A DNA stretch of 64,000 nucleotides from NCBI RefSeq assembly GCF_014489535.1, contig NZ_CP060783.1, positions 1,054,001 through 1,118,000 of the forward strand, given 5' to 3'. The notes beneath the pieces were generated by a model, which was not told the origin of the DNA, searched no databases, and was given only the letters and a program-made list of their open reading frames with translations. Position 1 is the stretch's first letter, and each line of letters starts with the position of its first letter. A program made the translations under genes and the position numbers. The DNA is from Diaphorobacter aerolatus (GTDB taxonomy: Bacteria > Pseudomonadota > Gammaproteobacteria > Burkholderiales > Burkholderiaceae_C). Shown piece after piece: positions 26,677 through 35,468 of the stretch.

Positions 26677-28062
26677 ATGACCTTGAAAGCCCCCGAACTG
26701 CTGCTGCCTGCCGGCTCGCTCGACAAGATGCGTGCCGCCTATGATTTCGGCGCCGACGCGATCTACGCCGGCCAGCCGCGCTACAGCCTGCGCGCCCGCA
26801 ACAACGAATTCCGCCTTGAGCAGATTGCCCAGGGCATTCAGGAGGCGCATGCGCGGGGCAAGAAATTCTTCGTCACGAGCAACCTGATCGCGCACAACGA
26901 CAAGGTGCGCACCTACCTGCGCGACATCGCTCCCGTGATGGATCTCAAGCCCGACGCGTTCATCATGGCCGATCCGGGTCTGATGATGATGGTGAAGGAA
27001 AAGTGGCCCGAGGCCGAGATTCACCTCTCGGTGCAGGCCAATACCACCAACTACGCGACGGTGAAGTTCTGGCAGAAGGCCGGCGTCTCGCGCATCATCC
27101 TGTCGCGCGAACTGAGTCTCGACGAGATCGAGAAGATCCGCCAGGAATGCCCGGACATGGAGCTCGAAGTGTTCGTGCACGGCGCGCTGTGCATCGCCTA
27201 TTCGGGCCGCTGCCTGCTCTCAGGCTATTTCAATCGCCGCGATCCCAATCAGGGGACCTGCACCAATGCCTGCCGCTGGGAATACAAGACGCACGGCGCT
27301 GCGGTCGACCCCAACACCGGCGAAGCGCTGGCCCAGACCATGGACAACGGCTTCAACTTCGAGAAGGCACGCGAAGAGGCCGATTCGATGTTCACCTCGT
27401 CGACCTGCGGCAATGGCGAGCGCCATCCAAAGGCCGAACAGGTCTACCTGATCGAGGAAATGGGTCGTCCCGGCGAGCACATGCCGATCATGGAGGACGA
27501 GCACGGTACCTACATCATGAATTCCAAGGACCTGCGCGCCGTGGAGCATGTCGAGCGCCTCGTGAAGATCGGCATCGATTCGCTGAAGATCGAAGGCCGT
27601 ACCAAGAGCCTGTACTACGTGGCGCGCACCGCGCAGGTCTATCGCCGCGCCATCGACGACGCGGTAGCGGGCCGTGCGTTCAATCCCGAGCTGATCACCG
27701 AACTCGAAGGCCTTGCCAATCGCGGCTACACCGGCGGCCTGATGGAGCGCCGTCCCTCGCAGGATTACCAGAACTACGAAACCGGCCACAGCGTGCTGCA
27801 GCGCAGCCACTTCGTGGGCGAGGTGCGCGGCTATGAAAATGGCCTCGCCGAGGTCGAGACCAAGAACCGCTTCCAGGTCGGCGACACGCTGGAGATCATT
27901 CACCCGCAAGGCAATCGCCAGGTGAAACTCGAGAAGATGTTCAACCTCGAAGGTGAACCGGTTCAGGTGGCGCAAGGCAACCCCGTGCGCGTGCGCATCC
28001 CGCTTGAAGGCCCGGTCGAAGGCGCGCTGATTTCGCGCCTGCTGCAGACCGACGCTGCCTGA
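26677..28062 (+). CDS. trhP: U32 peptidase-family protein, TrhP/YegQ-like tRNA hydroxylation factor
   Basis: 461 residues, close to E. coli YegQ (453). The N-terminal TIM-barrel begins APELLLPAGSLDKMRAAYDF and contains HLSVQANTTNYATVKFWQ. The U32 signature with iron-sulfur Cys residues follows: ELEVFVHGALCIAYSGRC near residue 165, then GTCTNACRWEY near residue 190. The C-terminal domain ends in a small beta-barrel. TrhP takes part in forming 5-hydroxyuridine at the tRNA wobble position. A strong terminator follows directly. Confidence 0.88.
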   Translation: MTLKAPELLLPAGSLDKMRAAYDFGADAIYAGQPRYSLRARNNEFRLEQIAQGIQEAHARGKKFFVTSNLIAHNDKVRTYLRDIAPVMDLKPDAFIMADPGLMMMVKEKWPEAEIHLSVQANTTNYATVKFWQKAGVSRIILSRELSLDEIEKIRQECPDMELEVFVHGALCIAYSGRCLLSGYFNRRDPNQGTCTNACRWEYKTHGAAVDPNTGEALAQTMDNGFNFEKAREEADSMFTSSTCGNGERHPKAEQVYLIEEMGRPGEHMPIMEDEHGTYIMNSKDLRAVEHVERLVKIGIDSLKIEGRTKSLYYVARTAQVYRRAIDDAVAGRAFNPELITELEGLANRGYTGGLMERRPSQDYQNYETGHSVLQRSHFVGEVRGYENGLAEVETKNRFQVGDTLEIIHPQGNRQVKLEKMFNLEGEPVQVAQGNPVRVRIPLEGPVEGALISRLLQTDAA

Positions 28063-28078
28063 CCCTTTCTTTCCCTGT

Positions 28079-28116
28079 GAACAAGAAAGGCCCTGAAATC
28101 AGGGCCTTTCTTGTTC
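28079..28116 (+). terminator. Strong intrinsic terminator after trhP
   Basis: An 18-base perfect stem (GAACAAGAAAGGCCCTGA and its complement) has a two-base AA spacer at 28097-28098. Because the stem is A-rich on the left and T-rich on the right (CTTTCTTGTTC), it can terminate in both directions. Confidence 0.85.
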
Positions 28117-28135
28117 GTCCTTTTGTTTCGCTCCG

Positions 28136-29083
28136 ATGACCTACGAACTTCCCGCCAACGCCAATCCCGACCACAAGCTCGACAACCCCACGGCCGACGA
28201 CATCGTCGTGCTGCCGGAACTCAAGGCGTATATCGACCCGCTCACGCCCGATGAATATGAGTCGCTGGAGCGCAGCATCCTCGACGAAGGCTGCCGCGAT
28301 GCACTGGTGCTCTGGGGCAATATCCTGATCGACGGACACAACCGCTTCGGCATCTGCCAGAAACATGGACTGCCGTTCCACACGATGCAGAACACGCGCT
28401 TCAAGCGCATGGAGGACGTGCATCTGTGGATGATCGACCAGCACCTGGGTCGCCGCAGCGTGAGCGAATTCCAGCGCGGCGTGCTGGCACTGCGCAAGCG
28501 CGAAATCATCGCCGAGCGCCGTGCGGCCGCCGCCGCGGCAGTCGTTGCCGCCAAGGCCGAAGCCAAGGAGGCCAATGGCGGCGAACAGGCGCCATGGGAA
28601 GGCGACACCGACCCGGTGGTCGCCAAGGCGCTCGCAAGCGTGGCCAGGGTGCCCGATGACGCGCTCGACACACGCGAGGCTCTGGCTCGTGCCGCGCGCC
28701 TGACCGCAAGCCAGTTAAAGATGATCGAGGCGATTCAGGAAAACGCCGCACCCGAAGTGGTGGCCGCCGTGAAATCGGGAGAACTCTCGCTCAACGCCGC
28801 GGCCGTGGTTTCGTCCCTGCCCCAATCCGAACAAGCCGCTGCCGCCCAGGGCGGAGCGCAGGAACTCAAGGCCGCCGCCAAACGCGTGCGCGACGCCAAG
28901 AAGAAACCCAAAGCCGAAGCGCCGACGACCTCGGAGGCCGATGCCGATCCCGACGAAGGCAACGCTGCGCCCGAGAAATCCGCAGACGAACTCAGGCAGC
29001 GCGTCACCGAACTCGAGGCCGAAAACGAGCGCCTGCGCCAGCAGGTCAAGGCGCTACAGGATCTGCTGGCCGAGCAGGTTTGA
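28136..29083 (+). CDS. ParB/Srx-fold nuclease-like protein with coiled-coil tail, no ParA partner
   Basis: 315 residues. Residues ~30-100 form a ParB-N/Srx-like domain: SLERSILDEGCRDALVLW, then ILIDGHNRFGICQKHGLPF, the usual 'address plus DGHxR' motif. An Ala/Glu-rich segment follows, then a helical part (LTASQLKMIEAIQENA, LSLNAAAVVSSLP) like the HTH/KorB region. A leucine-zipper-like coiled coil ends it (DELRQRVTELEAENERLRQQ). No parA gene is near. Only 20 bases separate it from the upstream terminator and no clear ribosome-binding site precedes the ATG. It could be plasmid- or phage-derived, or a chromosomal regulator. Confidence 0.7.
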   Translation: MTYELPANANPDHKLDNPTADDIVVLPELKAYIDPLTPDEYESLERSILDEGCRDALVLWGNILIDGHNRFGICQKHGLPFHTMQNTRFKRMEDVHLWMIDQHLGRRSVSEFQRGVLALRKREIIAERRAAAAAAVVAAKAEAKEANGGEQAPWEGDTDPVVAKALASVARVPDDALDTREALARAARLTASQLKMIEAIQENAAPEVVAAVKSGELSLNAAAVVSSLPQSEQAAAAQGGAQELKAAAKRVRDAKKKPKAEAPTTSEADADPDEGNAAPEKSADELRQRVTELEAENERLRQQVKALQDLLAEQV

Positions 29084-29104
29084 CGGAGGCTTCGCGAGGC
29101 CCGA

Positions 29105-30238
29105 TCACTCATCCGGCAGAAAGTCCTGCCCTTGCACCAACGGCGCAAACCGATAGGTCGCTGGCGTCCTGCTGAGTTTTACCGGTGCGCCGAGACCGCG
29201 GTAGTCGCCCATGCGGACCACCATTTCGCTGTGCCTGGTATGCGGCGCTTCCAGTGCCTGCTCGACGTCGAGCACCGGCGCTGCGGGCACGCCGATGGCC
29301 ATGAGTTGATCGGCCAGTTGCACGCCGTCATGGGACGCGAGGATGTGCTCGAGGATGGCCTTGAGAGCCACCCGGTGCACGGAGCGCTGGCCCGCCGTGG
29401 CGAAGCGCTCGTCGCTGCCGAGGTCCGGTTGCCCGAGGTGATCGCACATCAGCCTGAATTGGCGGTCGTTGCCTACCGCGAGAAAAATCGGCGACGAGCC
29501 GGTATTCACCACGTCGTAGGGATAGATGTTGGGATGCGCATTGCCGGTGCGCTCGGGGAGTTTGCCGTTCATGAACCAGTTGGCGGCATGGGGATGCAGC
29601 AGCGAGATACCCGAATCGTAGAGCGAGGCGTTGATGAGCTGGCCCTTGCCGCTGCGCCCGCGTTCGTGCAGCGCCAGCAGCACGCCGATGACGGCGTTCA
29701 TGCCGGTCACCATATCGACCACGGGCAGTCCCACGCGCAGCGGATCACCGCCCGCTTCGCCATTGACGCTCATGACACCGGCCATGGCCTGGATCGCCGC
29801 GTCGTAGCCGGGTAGCGCACCCAGCGGGCCATCCTCACCGAAACCCGATACGCGGCACCAGATGAGCGCGGGGAACTCGTGCTGGATCTGTTCCCAGCCT
29901 ATGCCCCATTTTTCCATCGTTCCGATCTTGAAGTTCTCCACCACCACGTCGGCTCTGGCCATCAGTTCGCGCACGCGCTGCTGTCCGTCCTGCGTGGCGA
30001 GGTCGAGGAACTGGATGCGCTTGTTGCGATTGAGGCCGTAGTAGTACGAGGCGACGCCGTCGCGAAACGGCGGTCCCCAGGTGCGCGTGTCGTCACCTTG
30101 CGGCGGCTCGATCTTGAGCACATCGGCACCGTGATCGCCCAGTATCTGGCCGCACAGCGGGCCACCGAGAATGCGCGAGAGATCGAGCACACGCAGTCCC
30201 TGCAAGGCCCCCGCCCCCATTGTCGAATTCGTCATCAT
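29105..30238 (-). CDS. CaiB/BaiF-type (family III) CoA-transferase
   Basis: 377 residues. Family III features are GLRVLDLSRILGGPLCGQIL near residue 15, GADVLKIEPPQGDDTRTWGP near residue 38, VVENFKIGTMEKWGIG near residue 100, and the active-site Asp in LPGYDAAIQAMAG near residue 145. Such enzymes move CoA between organic acids; the exact acids are not evident. The start may be 30238 or the adjacent ATG at 30235. It lies 19 bases after a Bug-type binding-protein gene and downstream of an acyl-CoA dehydrogenase gene, forming a catabolic operon. Confidence 0.88.
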   Translation of the reverse strand: MMTNSTMGAGALQGLRVLDLSRILGGPLCGQILGDHGADVLKIEPPQGDDTRTWGPPFRDGVASYYYGLNRNKRIQFLDLATQDGQQRVRELMARADVVVENFKIGTMEKWGIGWEQIQHEFPALIWCRVSGFGEDGPLGALPGYDAAIQAMAGVMSVNGEAGGDPLRVGLPVVDMVTGMNAVIGVLLALHERGRSGKGQLINASLYDSGISLLHPHAANWFMNGKLPERTGNAHPNIYPYDVVNTGSSPIFLAVGNDRQFRLMCDHLGQPDLGSDERFATAGQRSVHRVALKAILEHILASHDGVQLADQLMAIGVPAAPVLDVEQALEAPHTRHSEMVVRMGDYRGLGAPVKLSRTPATYRFAPLVQGQDFLPDE

Positions 30239-30257
30239 GCGTTGCCTGTGCGAAGTT

Positions 30258-31244
30258 TCAATCGAGCGTCACGCCGGATTTTTTGACCACGTCACGCCAA
30301 CGATCCACCTCGGCCGCGATGAATCTGGACAGATAGGCGGGACTCGTATCCGGGCCACGCTCAAGGCCTTGAGCGGCAAAGGCCTTCTTCACATTGTCCG
30401 AGTCGAGAGCCTTGGCAAACGCCTGATTCAGGATCTGCACGCGGTCACCGGGCATGCCCTTGGGGGCGACGACACCAAAGAACACGCTTACGTCATAGCC
30501 CTTGAGACCTTGCTCGGCGATGCTGGGAATGTCGGGCATGGCGGTGGAGCGTCTGGCGGTAGCGACGCCAAGCGCCCGGACGCGATTCGCCTTGATGTAG
30601 GGCATGGCCGTCAGAATGTCGGTGAAGGTCATGTCCACCTGCCCCGCCAGCAGATCGTTGAGTGCCGGACCTGTGCCCTTGTAGGGCACGTGCATCAGCG
30701 TGGTGCCAGCGAGTTCATTGAACATCACACCGGCCAGGTGCGACGAGGCGCCATTGCCCGAGGACGCAAAGCTCAGCTTGTTGGGACTGGACTTGTCGAG
30801 CGCGATCAGTTCTTTCACATTCTTCACATCCAGGTTCTCGCGCACCACCAGGATGTTGGGCAGGTAGCCCACGTACATGATGGGCGTGAAGCTGATGCGC
30901 GGGTCGTAGCTCATCTTTTTGTAGAGGCTCTGGTTGATGGCCAGAGGACCCGAAGTGCCGAACATGATCGTGTAGCCGTCGGGCTTGGCGCGTTCAAGAA
31001 ATTCGGCACCGATATTGCCGCCCGCGCCGGCCTTGTTCTCCACGATCACGCTCTGTCCAAGCTCTTTTCCCAGCTCCACGGCCAGCACCCGCGCCATGGC
31101 ATCGGTGGGTCCCCCGGGCGGAAATGGCACGACGAAACTCACCGTGCGCTCAGGAAATTTTTCCGCAGCAATGCCTTTGCCGACGGGCAGGCATGCGGCG
31201 GCGGTTGCCGCGAGGGCGATCACGAATCCACGCTTGTTGAACAT
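30258..31244 (-). CDS. Bug/TctC-family periplasmic solute-binding protein
   Basis: 328 residues starting at ATG 31242-31244 after AAGGAGA. A signal peptide (residues 1-26, KRGFVIALAATAAACLPVG...IAA) is followed by the Bug fold: PERTVSFVVPFPPGGPTDAMAR, ENKAGAGGNIGAEF, and GPLAINQSLYKKMSYDP. Bug proteins bind carboxylic acids in the periplasm; most, like this one, have no adjacent TctAB transporter. Its position between an acyl-CoA dehydrogenase and a CoA-transferase suggests it captures the acid that this operon degrades. Confidence 0.9.
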   Translation of the reverse strand: MFNKRGFVIALAATAAACLPVGKGIAAEKFPERTVSFVVPFPPGGPTDAMARVLAVELGKELGQSVIVENKAGAGGNIGAEFLERAKPDGYTIMFGTSGPLAINQSLYKKMSYDPRISFTPIMYVGYLPNILVVRENLDVKNVKELIALDKSSPNKLSFASSGNGASSHLAGVMFNELAGTTLMHVPYKGTGPALNDLLAGQVDMTFTDILTAMPYIKANRVRALGVATARRSTAMPDIPSIAEQGLKGYDVSVFFGVVAPKGMPGDRVQILNQAFAKALDSDNVKKAFAAQGLERGPDTSPAYLSRFIAAEVDRWRDVVKKSGVTLD

Positions 31245-31294
31245 GCGTCTGTCTCCTTGTTTGTCTTGTTGGAATTGCTGCTGTCTCGAAACGA

Positions 31295-33034
31295 TCAGGA
31301 CCATGCTGGCGGTATGCCGCCATCGGCACACAGCGGATCACGCGGCAGGAGACGGTTCACCAGCACCAATTGCGACAGACGCAAACGCTCCTTCGAGCCG
31401 GTCTTTGACGCTTCCCATGCCATGGCAATCGCCGAGGTGCAGCAATAGAGCGCCGTGGCCGTCTGGCGTGCCAGGTGTTCATGGCCGTTCTCCGTCGTCG
31501 TTTCGGCGAGTGCGCTTGCGCGCGACAGCGCCTCGCGCAGCGCCTTGTCGTAGGCAGGCTGGAGGGCCGCATCCGCGAGCAGGCCCATCAGGTATTTCTG
31601 CAGCACGGGAAGCGAACCCTCGCGCTTGATGGCGCGAATCACATCCAGGGCAACGATGTTGCTCGTGCCCTCCCAGATCGAGCCCAGATGCGCATCGCGC
31701 ACCAGGCGCGGATCGCTCCATTCCTCGATGTAGCCGCAACCACCGCGAACCTCCATCGCGTCTCCCGTGACCTTGCGGGCGTCGCGGCAGGCGCGGAATT
31801 TGATCATTGGCGTAAGAATGCGCAGCAGCGCATAGGCCTCCTTGTCGCCCGCATCAGAGCGCGCCAGCGTCTGCGCCGTCTGGAACACCATGGTGCGTGC
31901 CTGCTCTGCCGGTACGCGCAGCTTGTCGAGCTGCCTGCGCATGAGCGGCATGTCCTCAAGGCGCTTGCCGAATGCAGTGCGTTCGTGCGCCACGTATTCG
32001 GCCTCGGCCACGGCGCGACGCATCATGCCGGCCGAGCGCACGCCGTTGGACAGGCGCGAGTTGTTGACCATGTCGGCCATCTGCACGAAGCCACGTCCGC
32101 GCTCGCCGACCAGCCACGCCTGCGCGCCTTCGAGCGTGATCTCGCCGCTCGCCATCGAACGTGTGCCCAGCTTTTCCTTGAGCCGGACGATGCGGTAGCG
32201 ATTGGTGCTGCCATCGTCGAGATAGCGTGGCAGCAGGAACAGCGAGATGCCCTTCATGCCGGCAGGATCGCCATCGACGCGCGCCAGCACCATGGCAAAT
32301 TCCGCATCGGGATTCGAGCAGAACCATTTGTCGCCCACCAGCCGCCATGAGCCATCGGCATTCGGATATGCGATGGTCTGCGTGTTGGAGATGTCCGAGC
32401 CCGCCGCCTGCTCGGTCATGAACATGGCGCCCTGCGCCTGCGCATCCCAATCGAGCGAGAGCAGTTGCGGCAGGTACTTGTCGAGCAGTTCGGGCTCACC
32501 GAATTTCTTGAGCGTGCGCGTGAGCGAATCGGTCATCGACAGCGGACAGCACAGGCCGAACTCGGCCTGCACGAACAGATAGGTCAACGCGTACTTGACG
32601 ATGGGCGGCAGCTTGCCGTTCCAGCCCAGCATGTCTTCGCGATGCGAGATGGCCTGCAGGCCGAATTCACCATAGGCGACGCGTTCCATTTCTTCGTAGG
32701 CAGCGTGCTTGATGATGCGCTGGCGGTTCTCTCCCGAACGGCTGCGGTGTTCAAGCACGGGCGGATTCTTGTCCGCAATGCCCGCCAGTTCATCGAGCCG
32801 CCCGCCGGCCAGCTCCCCCATGCGCGTGAAATGCGGCAGCAGATGCAGGAACAGCGCTTCGGGAAGGTAGAGCTTGAGCAGCGACTCCAGTTCAGGATCG
32901 GTGACGTAGAAGTTCGCGCCGTGACGATCCGGCACCGGGTGCGCGTTGCTCACGGCGGGACGCGCATCGGCGACCTTCTGGATGGCCGCTGTTCGCTGGA
33001 CGGTGGCCGCCTGGGGCCTTGCAATCGCCGACAT
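31295..33034 (-). CDS. Acyl-CoA dehydrogenase family protein (AidB-like size)
   Basis: 579 residues from ATG 33032-33034, preceded by CAAGGAGACA. FAD-binding signature FMTEQAAGSDISNTQT is near residue 195, WRLVGDKWFCSNPDAEFAMV near 220, ASGEITLEGAQAWLVGE near 290, and the C-terminal segment GSIWEGTSNIVALDVIRA near 470. The N-terminal extension of about 150 residues puts it in the long acyl-CoA dehydrogenase group that includes AidB and FadE-like proteins; with this operon, a catabolic role is more likely than a repair role. It is the first gene of the operon and faces a LysR gene. Confidence 0.87.
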   Translation of the reverse strand: MSAIARPQAATVQRTAAIQKVADARPAVSNAHPVPDRHGANFYVTDPELESLLKLYLPEALFLHLLPHFTRMGELAGGRLDELAGIADKNPPVLEHRSRSGENRQRIIKHAAYEEMERVAYGEFGLQAISHREDMLGWNGKLPPIVKYALTYLFVQAEFGLCCPLSMTDSLTRTLKKFGEPELLDKYLPQLLSLDWDAQAQGAMFMTEQAAGSDISNTQTIAYPNADGSWRLVGDKWFCSNPDAEFAMVLARVDGDPAGMKGISLFLLPRYLDDGSTNRYRIVRLKEKLGTRSMASGEITLEGAQAWLVGERGRGFVQMADMVNNSRLSNGVRSAGMMRRAVAEAEYVAHERTAFGKRLEDMPLMRRQLDKLRVPAEQARTMVFQTAQTLARSDAGDKEAYALLRILTPMIKFRACRDARKVTGDAMEVRGGCGYIEEWSDPRLVRDAHLGSIWEGTSNIVALDVIRAIKREGSLPVLQKYLMGLLADAALQPAYDKALREALSRASALAETTTENGHEHLARQTATALYCCTSAIAMAWEASKTGSKERLRLSQLVLVNRLLPRDPLCADGGIPPAWS

Positions 33035-33226
33035 CTGTGTCTCCTTGAAATCCGGTGAACGTCGCTTCCGTGCCCGTTGGCTTTTCGAAGTACGCACTCG
33101 GTACCGCGAAGGAAGCACGTCATATTTCAGCGCCGCCAATGATTCGCGTCAAATATTATTAAAATCTCGTTTGATATTTAATAAATATTATTAACTGCCC
33201 AAGCTGATTGCATCATTCGCATCCAG
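33035..33226. promoter_or_regulatory. Divergent promoter between the acyl-CoA dehydrogenase operon and its LysR gene
   Basis: 192 bases with an AT-rich core around 33150-33196. It contains near-symmetrical T-N11-A-like sequence (TTTAATAAATATTATTAA, about 33175-33192) suited to LysR binding. This is the usual layout for a LysR regulator controlling a divergent catabolic operon. Confidence 0.5.
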
Positions 33227-34126
33227 ATGATCGAATTCCGACTACTCCGCTACTTCGCCGCGCTGGCCGATGAGCTGCATTTCGGGCGTGCCGCGGCGCG
33301 TCTCTCCATCTCGCAGCCACCATTGAGCGTGGCGATCAAGCAGTTGGAGGAGCAGGTTCAGGCACAGCTATTCGAGCGCAACAGCAAGGAAGTGCGACTG
33401 ACGGCCGCCGGTGAGCATCTCCTGCCGCGCGCCCGGCAAATCCTCGCACTCTCGAGTCAGGCCGCGCAGGAAACAAGCGATGTGGCGCGCGGCGTGCGCG
33501 GGCATTTGCGCGTCGGATTCGTCGGAGCCAGTCTGTATCGCGGCGTGCCGCAGGCGCTGCAGGCCTTCCAGGCACTGCATCCGCAAGTGCGCGTGGACAT
33601 GCTGGAACTCAACAGCGCCGAGCAATTGCAGGAGTTGCAGCAGGCGCGGCTCGACCTGGGGTTGGTGCACTCCGTGCGACCACCGGACGACGTCAGCAGC
33701 CTCAAGCTCATGGACGAGCCGTTCATGGCCTGCCTGCCCGAAGGCCACGCGCTCACCGCGCTAGATGTGATCCAGCTACCCGAGCTGAAAAACGAGCGCC
33801 TGATCCTGTTTCTGAGCCAGGTCTCGCCGATCTACCACCGCCGCATCATCGAGATGTGTCAGGCCCATGGTTTCTCGCCCGAGATCCGCCACGAGGTGCG
33901 GCACTGGCTCTCGGTGCTGTCTCTCGTCTCGCTGGGTCAGGGCGTGGCGATTGCACCCGCCTCGCTTCAGCGCGTGGGCATGCCGCGCGTGATCTTCAAG
34001 CCGCTCGCTGGAGAACAACCGGTGTCGGAACTATTGGCAGTGTGGCGCAAGACGCCCGACAACCCGCTGGTACAGGCACTGCTGGGCTGCCTTCGCGAGG
34101 CCACCGGCGACCAGTTCCCGCAGTAG
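33227..34126 (+). CDS. LysR-family regulator of the adjacent catabolic operon
   Basis: 299 residues. The HTH is at residues 3-60 (EFRLLRYFAALADELHFGRA, RLSISQPPLSVAIKQLEEQ), of the CatR/BenM type. The effector domain begins GHLRVGFVGASLYRGVPQAL and ends with LVSLGQGVAIAPASLQRVG. It is divergent from the acyl-CoA dehydrogenase/Bug/CoA-transferase operon and most likely activates it in the presence of the substrate or an acyl-CoA intermediate. Confidence 0.87.
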   Translation: MIEFRLLRYFAALADELHFGRAAARLSISQPPLSVAIKQLEEQVQAQLFERNSKEVRLTAAGEHLLPRARQILALSSQAAQETSDVARGVRGHLRVGFVGASLYRGVPQALQAFQALHPQVRVDMLELNSAEQLQELQQARLDLGLVHSVRPPDDVSSLKLMDEPFMACLPEGHALTALDVIQLPELKNERLILFLSQVSPIYHRRIIEMCQAHGFSPEIRHEVRHWLSVLSLVSLGQGVAIAPASLQRVGMPRVIFKPLAGEQPVSELLAVWRKTPDNPLVQALLGCLREATGDQFPQ

Positions 34127-34703
34127 TAGCCCGCAAGCCGGAGGCCTTGAAAGGACTCGCTATTGCGAGCCAAAAACCGTCAGAGCCACTGAACAAAATG
34201 TTTCCATGCAGAAACACAGATTGCCTTGCATTTGTTGAGCTGAGTCATGAAAGAGGGATGCGAAATAGGGTCAAGAGAGAAATGCTGCAATTGTATGCAA
34301 ACACGGATTGAATGTGAGCAATTGTTATTCATGAAGTATGGTCGCTTCCACATCTCTTTAGCTATCAAATCCGTTCCAGCCTTCGTGAGTATCCATACTA
34401 TACAGCAATTACTGTATAAAAATACAGCACGATCCTGCAAGCTAAAACTGTGTTTTAAACCAGTTATTTTCTCGAGCCACTTTCGTGCCTTCTCGGTGAA
34501 TTTGCGCGTCTAAATGCTATACACCAAAAAACCACACAGTAAAAAAACCTTTTAATTTGTGTTGTTTCTGAACGCAATGACTGTTTGTTAACCAGAACTC
34601 CTATATCAGAATACAAGTCGCTATCGAGAAAATCTATCCAACTAACGCATCGGCAGCACATCCGCTGCAGTTGCACGTCCATGGCGATCAGGGAGGCGGA
34701 AAA
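34127..34703. other. AT-rich gap before the ISL3-like/FIST-like gene pair
   Basis: 577 bases, much more AT-rich than the surroundings, with no convincing gene; short frames on both strands have no coding character. It contains the LexA-type box at 34412-34427 and, just upstream of it, a further TATACAG half site. Confidence 0.6.
34412..34427. promoter_or_regulatory. LexA (SOS) box, perfect CTGT-N8-ACAG
   Basis: CTGT-ATAAAAAT-ACAG matches the proteobacterial LexA consensus, with the usual A/T-rich centre and flanking TA. An overlapping partial site (ATACAG-N6-CTGTAT, 34399-34417) lies next to it. The nearest downstream gene on the + strand starts 277 bases away at 34704. Confidence 0.6.
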
Positions 34704-35468
34704 TTGAGTTCTCAGAACAACAACGCGTTCAAGCTGCTGCTTGGCTTGAGCGGTGACTGGAATTTGCATCAGATCCGGCTGTCAAGGGACGGCTCTGCTC
34801 TGGAACTGCTCGTGGGTCGCGTGAAAAAGGTCACCCACTGGTTCGGCAAGGAACAGTGGGAAAACGTCGACGGCCCGCGCCACGCGTGGCGACATCTCGA
34901 TTTCGGCGGCATGCCCACCTATGTGCACGCGGTGCTTGATGGAGATGAGAAGCTGTTCGAGCAGACGTGGGCCGGTCCGCGCGATCAGGCATTCACGCGA
35001 GCCATGGCCAGCTATCTGGTGGAGTTGCTTTGCAGCGGCGCCGATCTGGGCAGCATCTGCAAGCTGCACCGCATCGATCTCGATACCTTGTGGCGCTTCC
35101 GGTTCTCACTGGATCGCACCGGCGGCGCGTCGCTGCCGGTAGAGCCTGCCGCGTTGCAACGACTGCGCTCGCATGAATCGACCATGCGGCAGATGGCGCT
35201 CACGGAAGTCACGCAAAAGGCGGCGGCCAGTTCCCCGATCCCCGGCGCCGATTCGCCCATCTGGACACTCATCGGCAGCGGCGAAGCCCCGCTGCAGACC
35301 AATGTGTTCGCGCTGCGCCTGTTGCTGGCGCGCCTGCGCACCGAAGTGGAAGCCTCGTCCGACGAAGCCACGCGCCGACTCAAGTGCGCCAAGCTGCACC
35401 GCTACTTCACGAACAACGCGACCCAGTTGGCCGATGAAATCAATCAACTCAAAGTGATTGCGATATGA
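34704..35468 (+). CDS. Unrecognised protein with a fold resembling the ISL3 transposase DNA-binding region
   Basis: 254 residues from TTG at 34704, chosen because GGGAGG ends seven bases before it. Residues ~60-85 (HAWRHLDFGGMPTYVHAVL) and ~95-132 (DQAFTRAMASYLVELLCSG, then LGSICKLHRIDLDTLWRFRF) follow the order of the ISL3 transposase N-terminal region: the 'RWRHLD...' strand after the zinc ribbon, then the HTH 'T..W'. The zinc Cys pairs are absent, and there is no DDE catalytic domain; instead there is a ~110-residue helical C-terminal part. I infer a domesticated DNA-binding protein. The last bases overlap the next gene (ATGA), so they are coupled. Confidence 0.55.
   Translation: MSSQNNNAFKLLLGLSGDWNLHQIRLSRDGSALELLVGRVKKVTHWFGKEQWENVDGPRHAWRHLDFGGMPTYVHAVLDGDEKLFEQTWAGPRDQAFTRAMASYLVELLCSGADLGSICKLHRIDLDTLWRFRFSLDRTGGASLPVEPAALQRLRSHESTMRQMALTEVTQKAAASSPIPGADSPIWTLIGSGEAPLQTNVFALRLLLARLRTEVEASSDEATRRLKCAKLHRYFTNNATQLADEINQLKVIAI

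Noticed and set aside
34180..34440. 86-codon minus-strand frame before the ISL3-like gene
   Set aside because: No coding character, no ribosome-binding site, and its start overlaps the LexA box.
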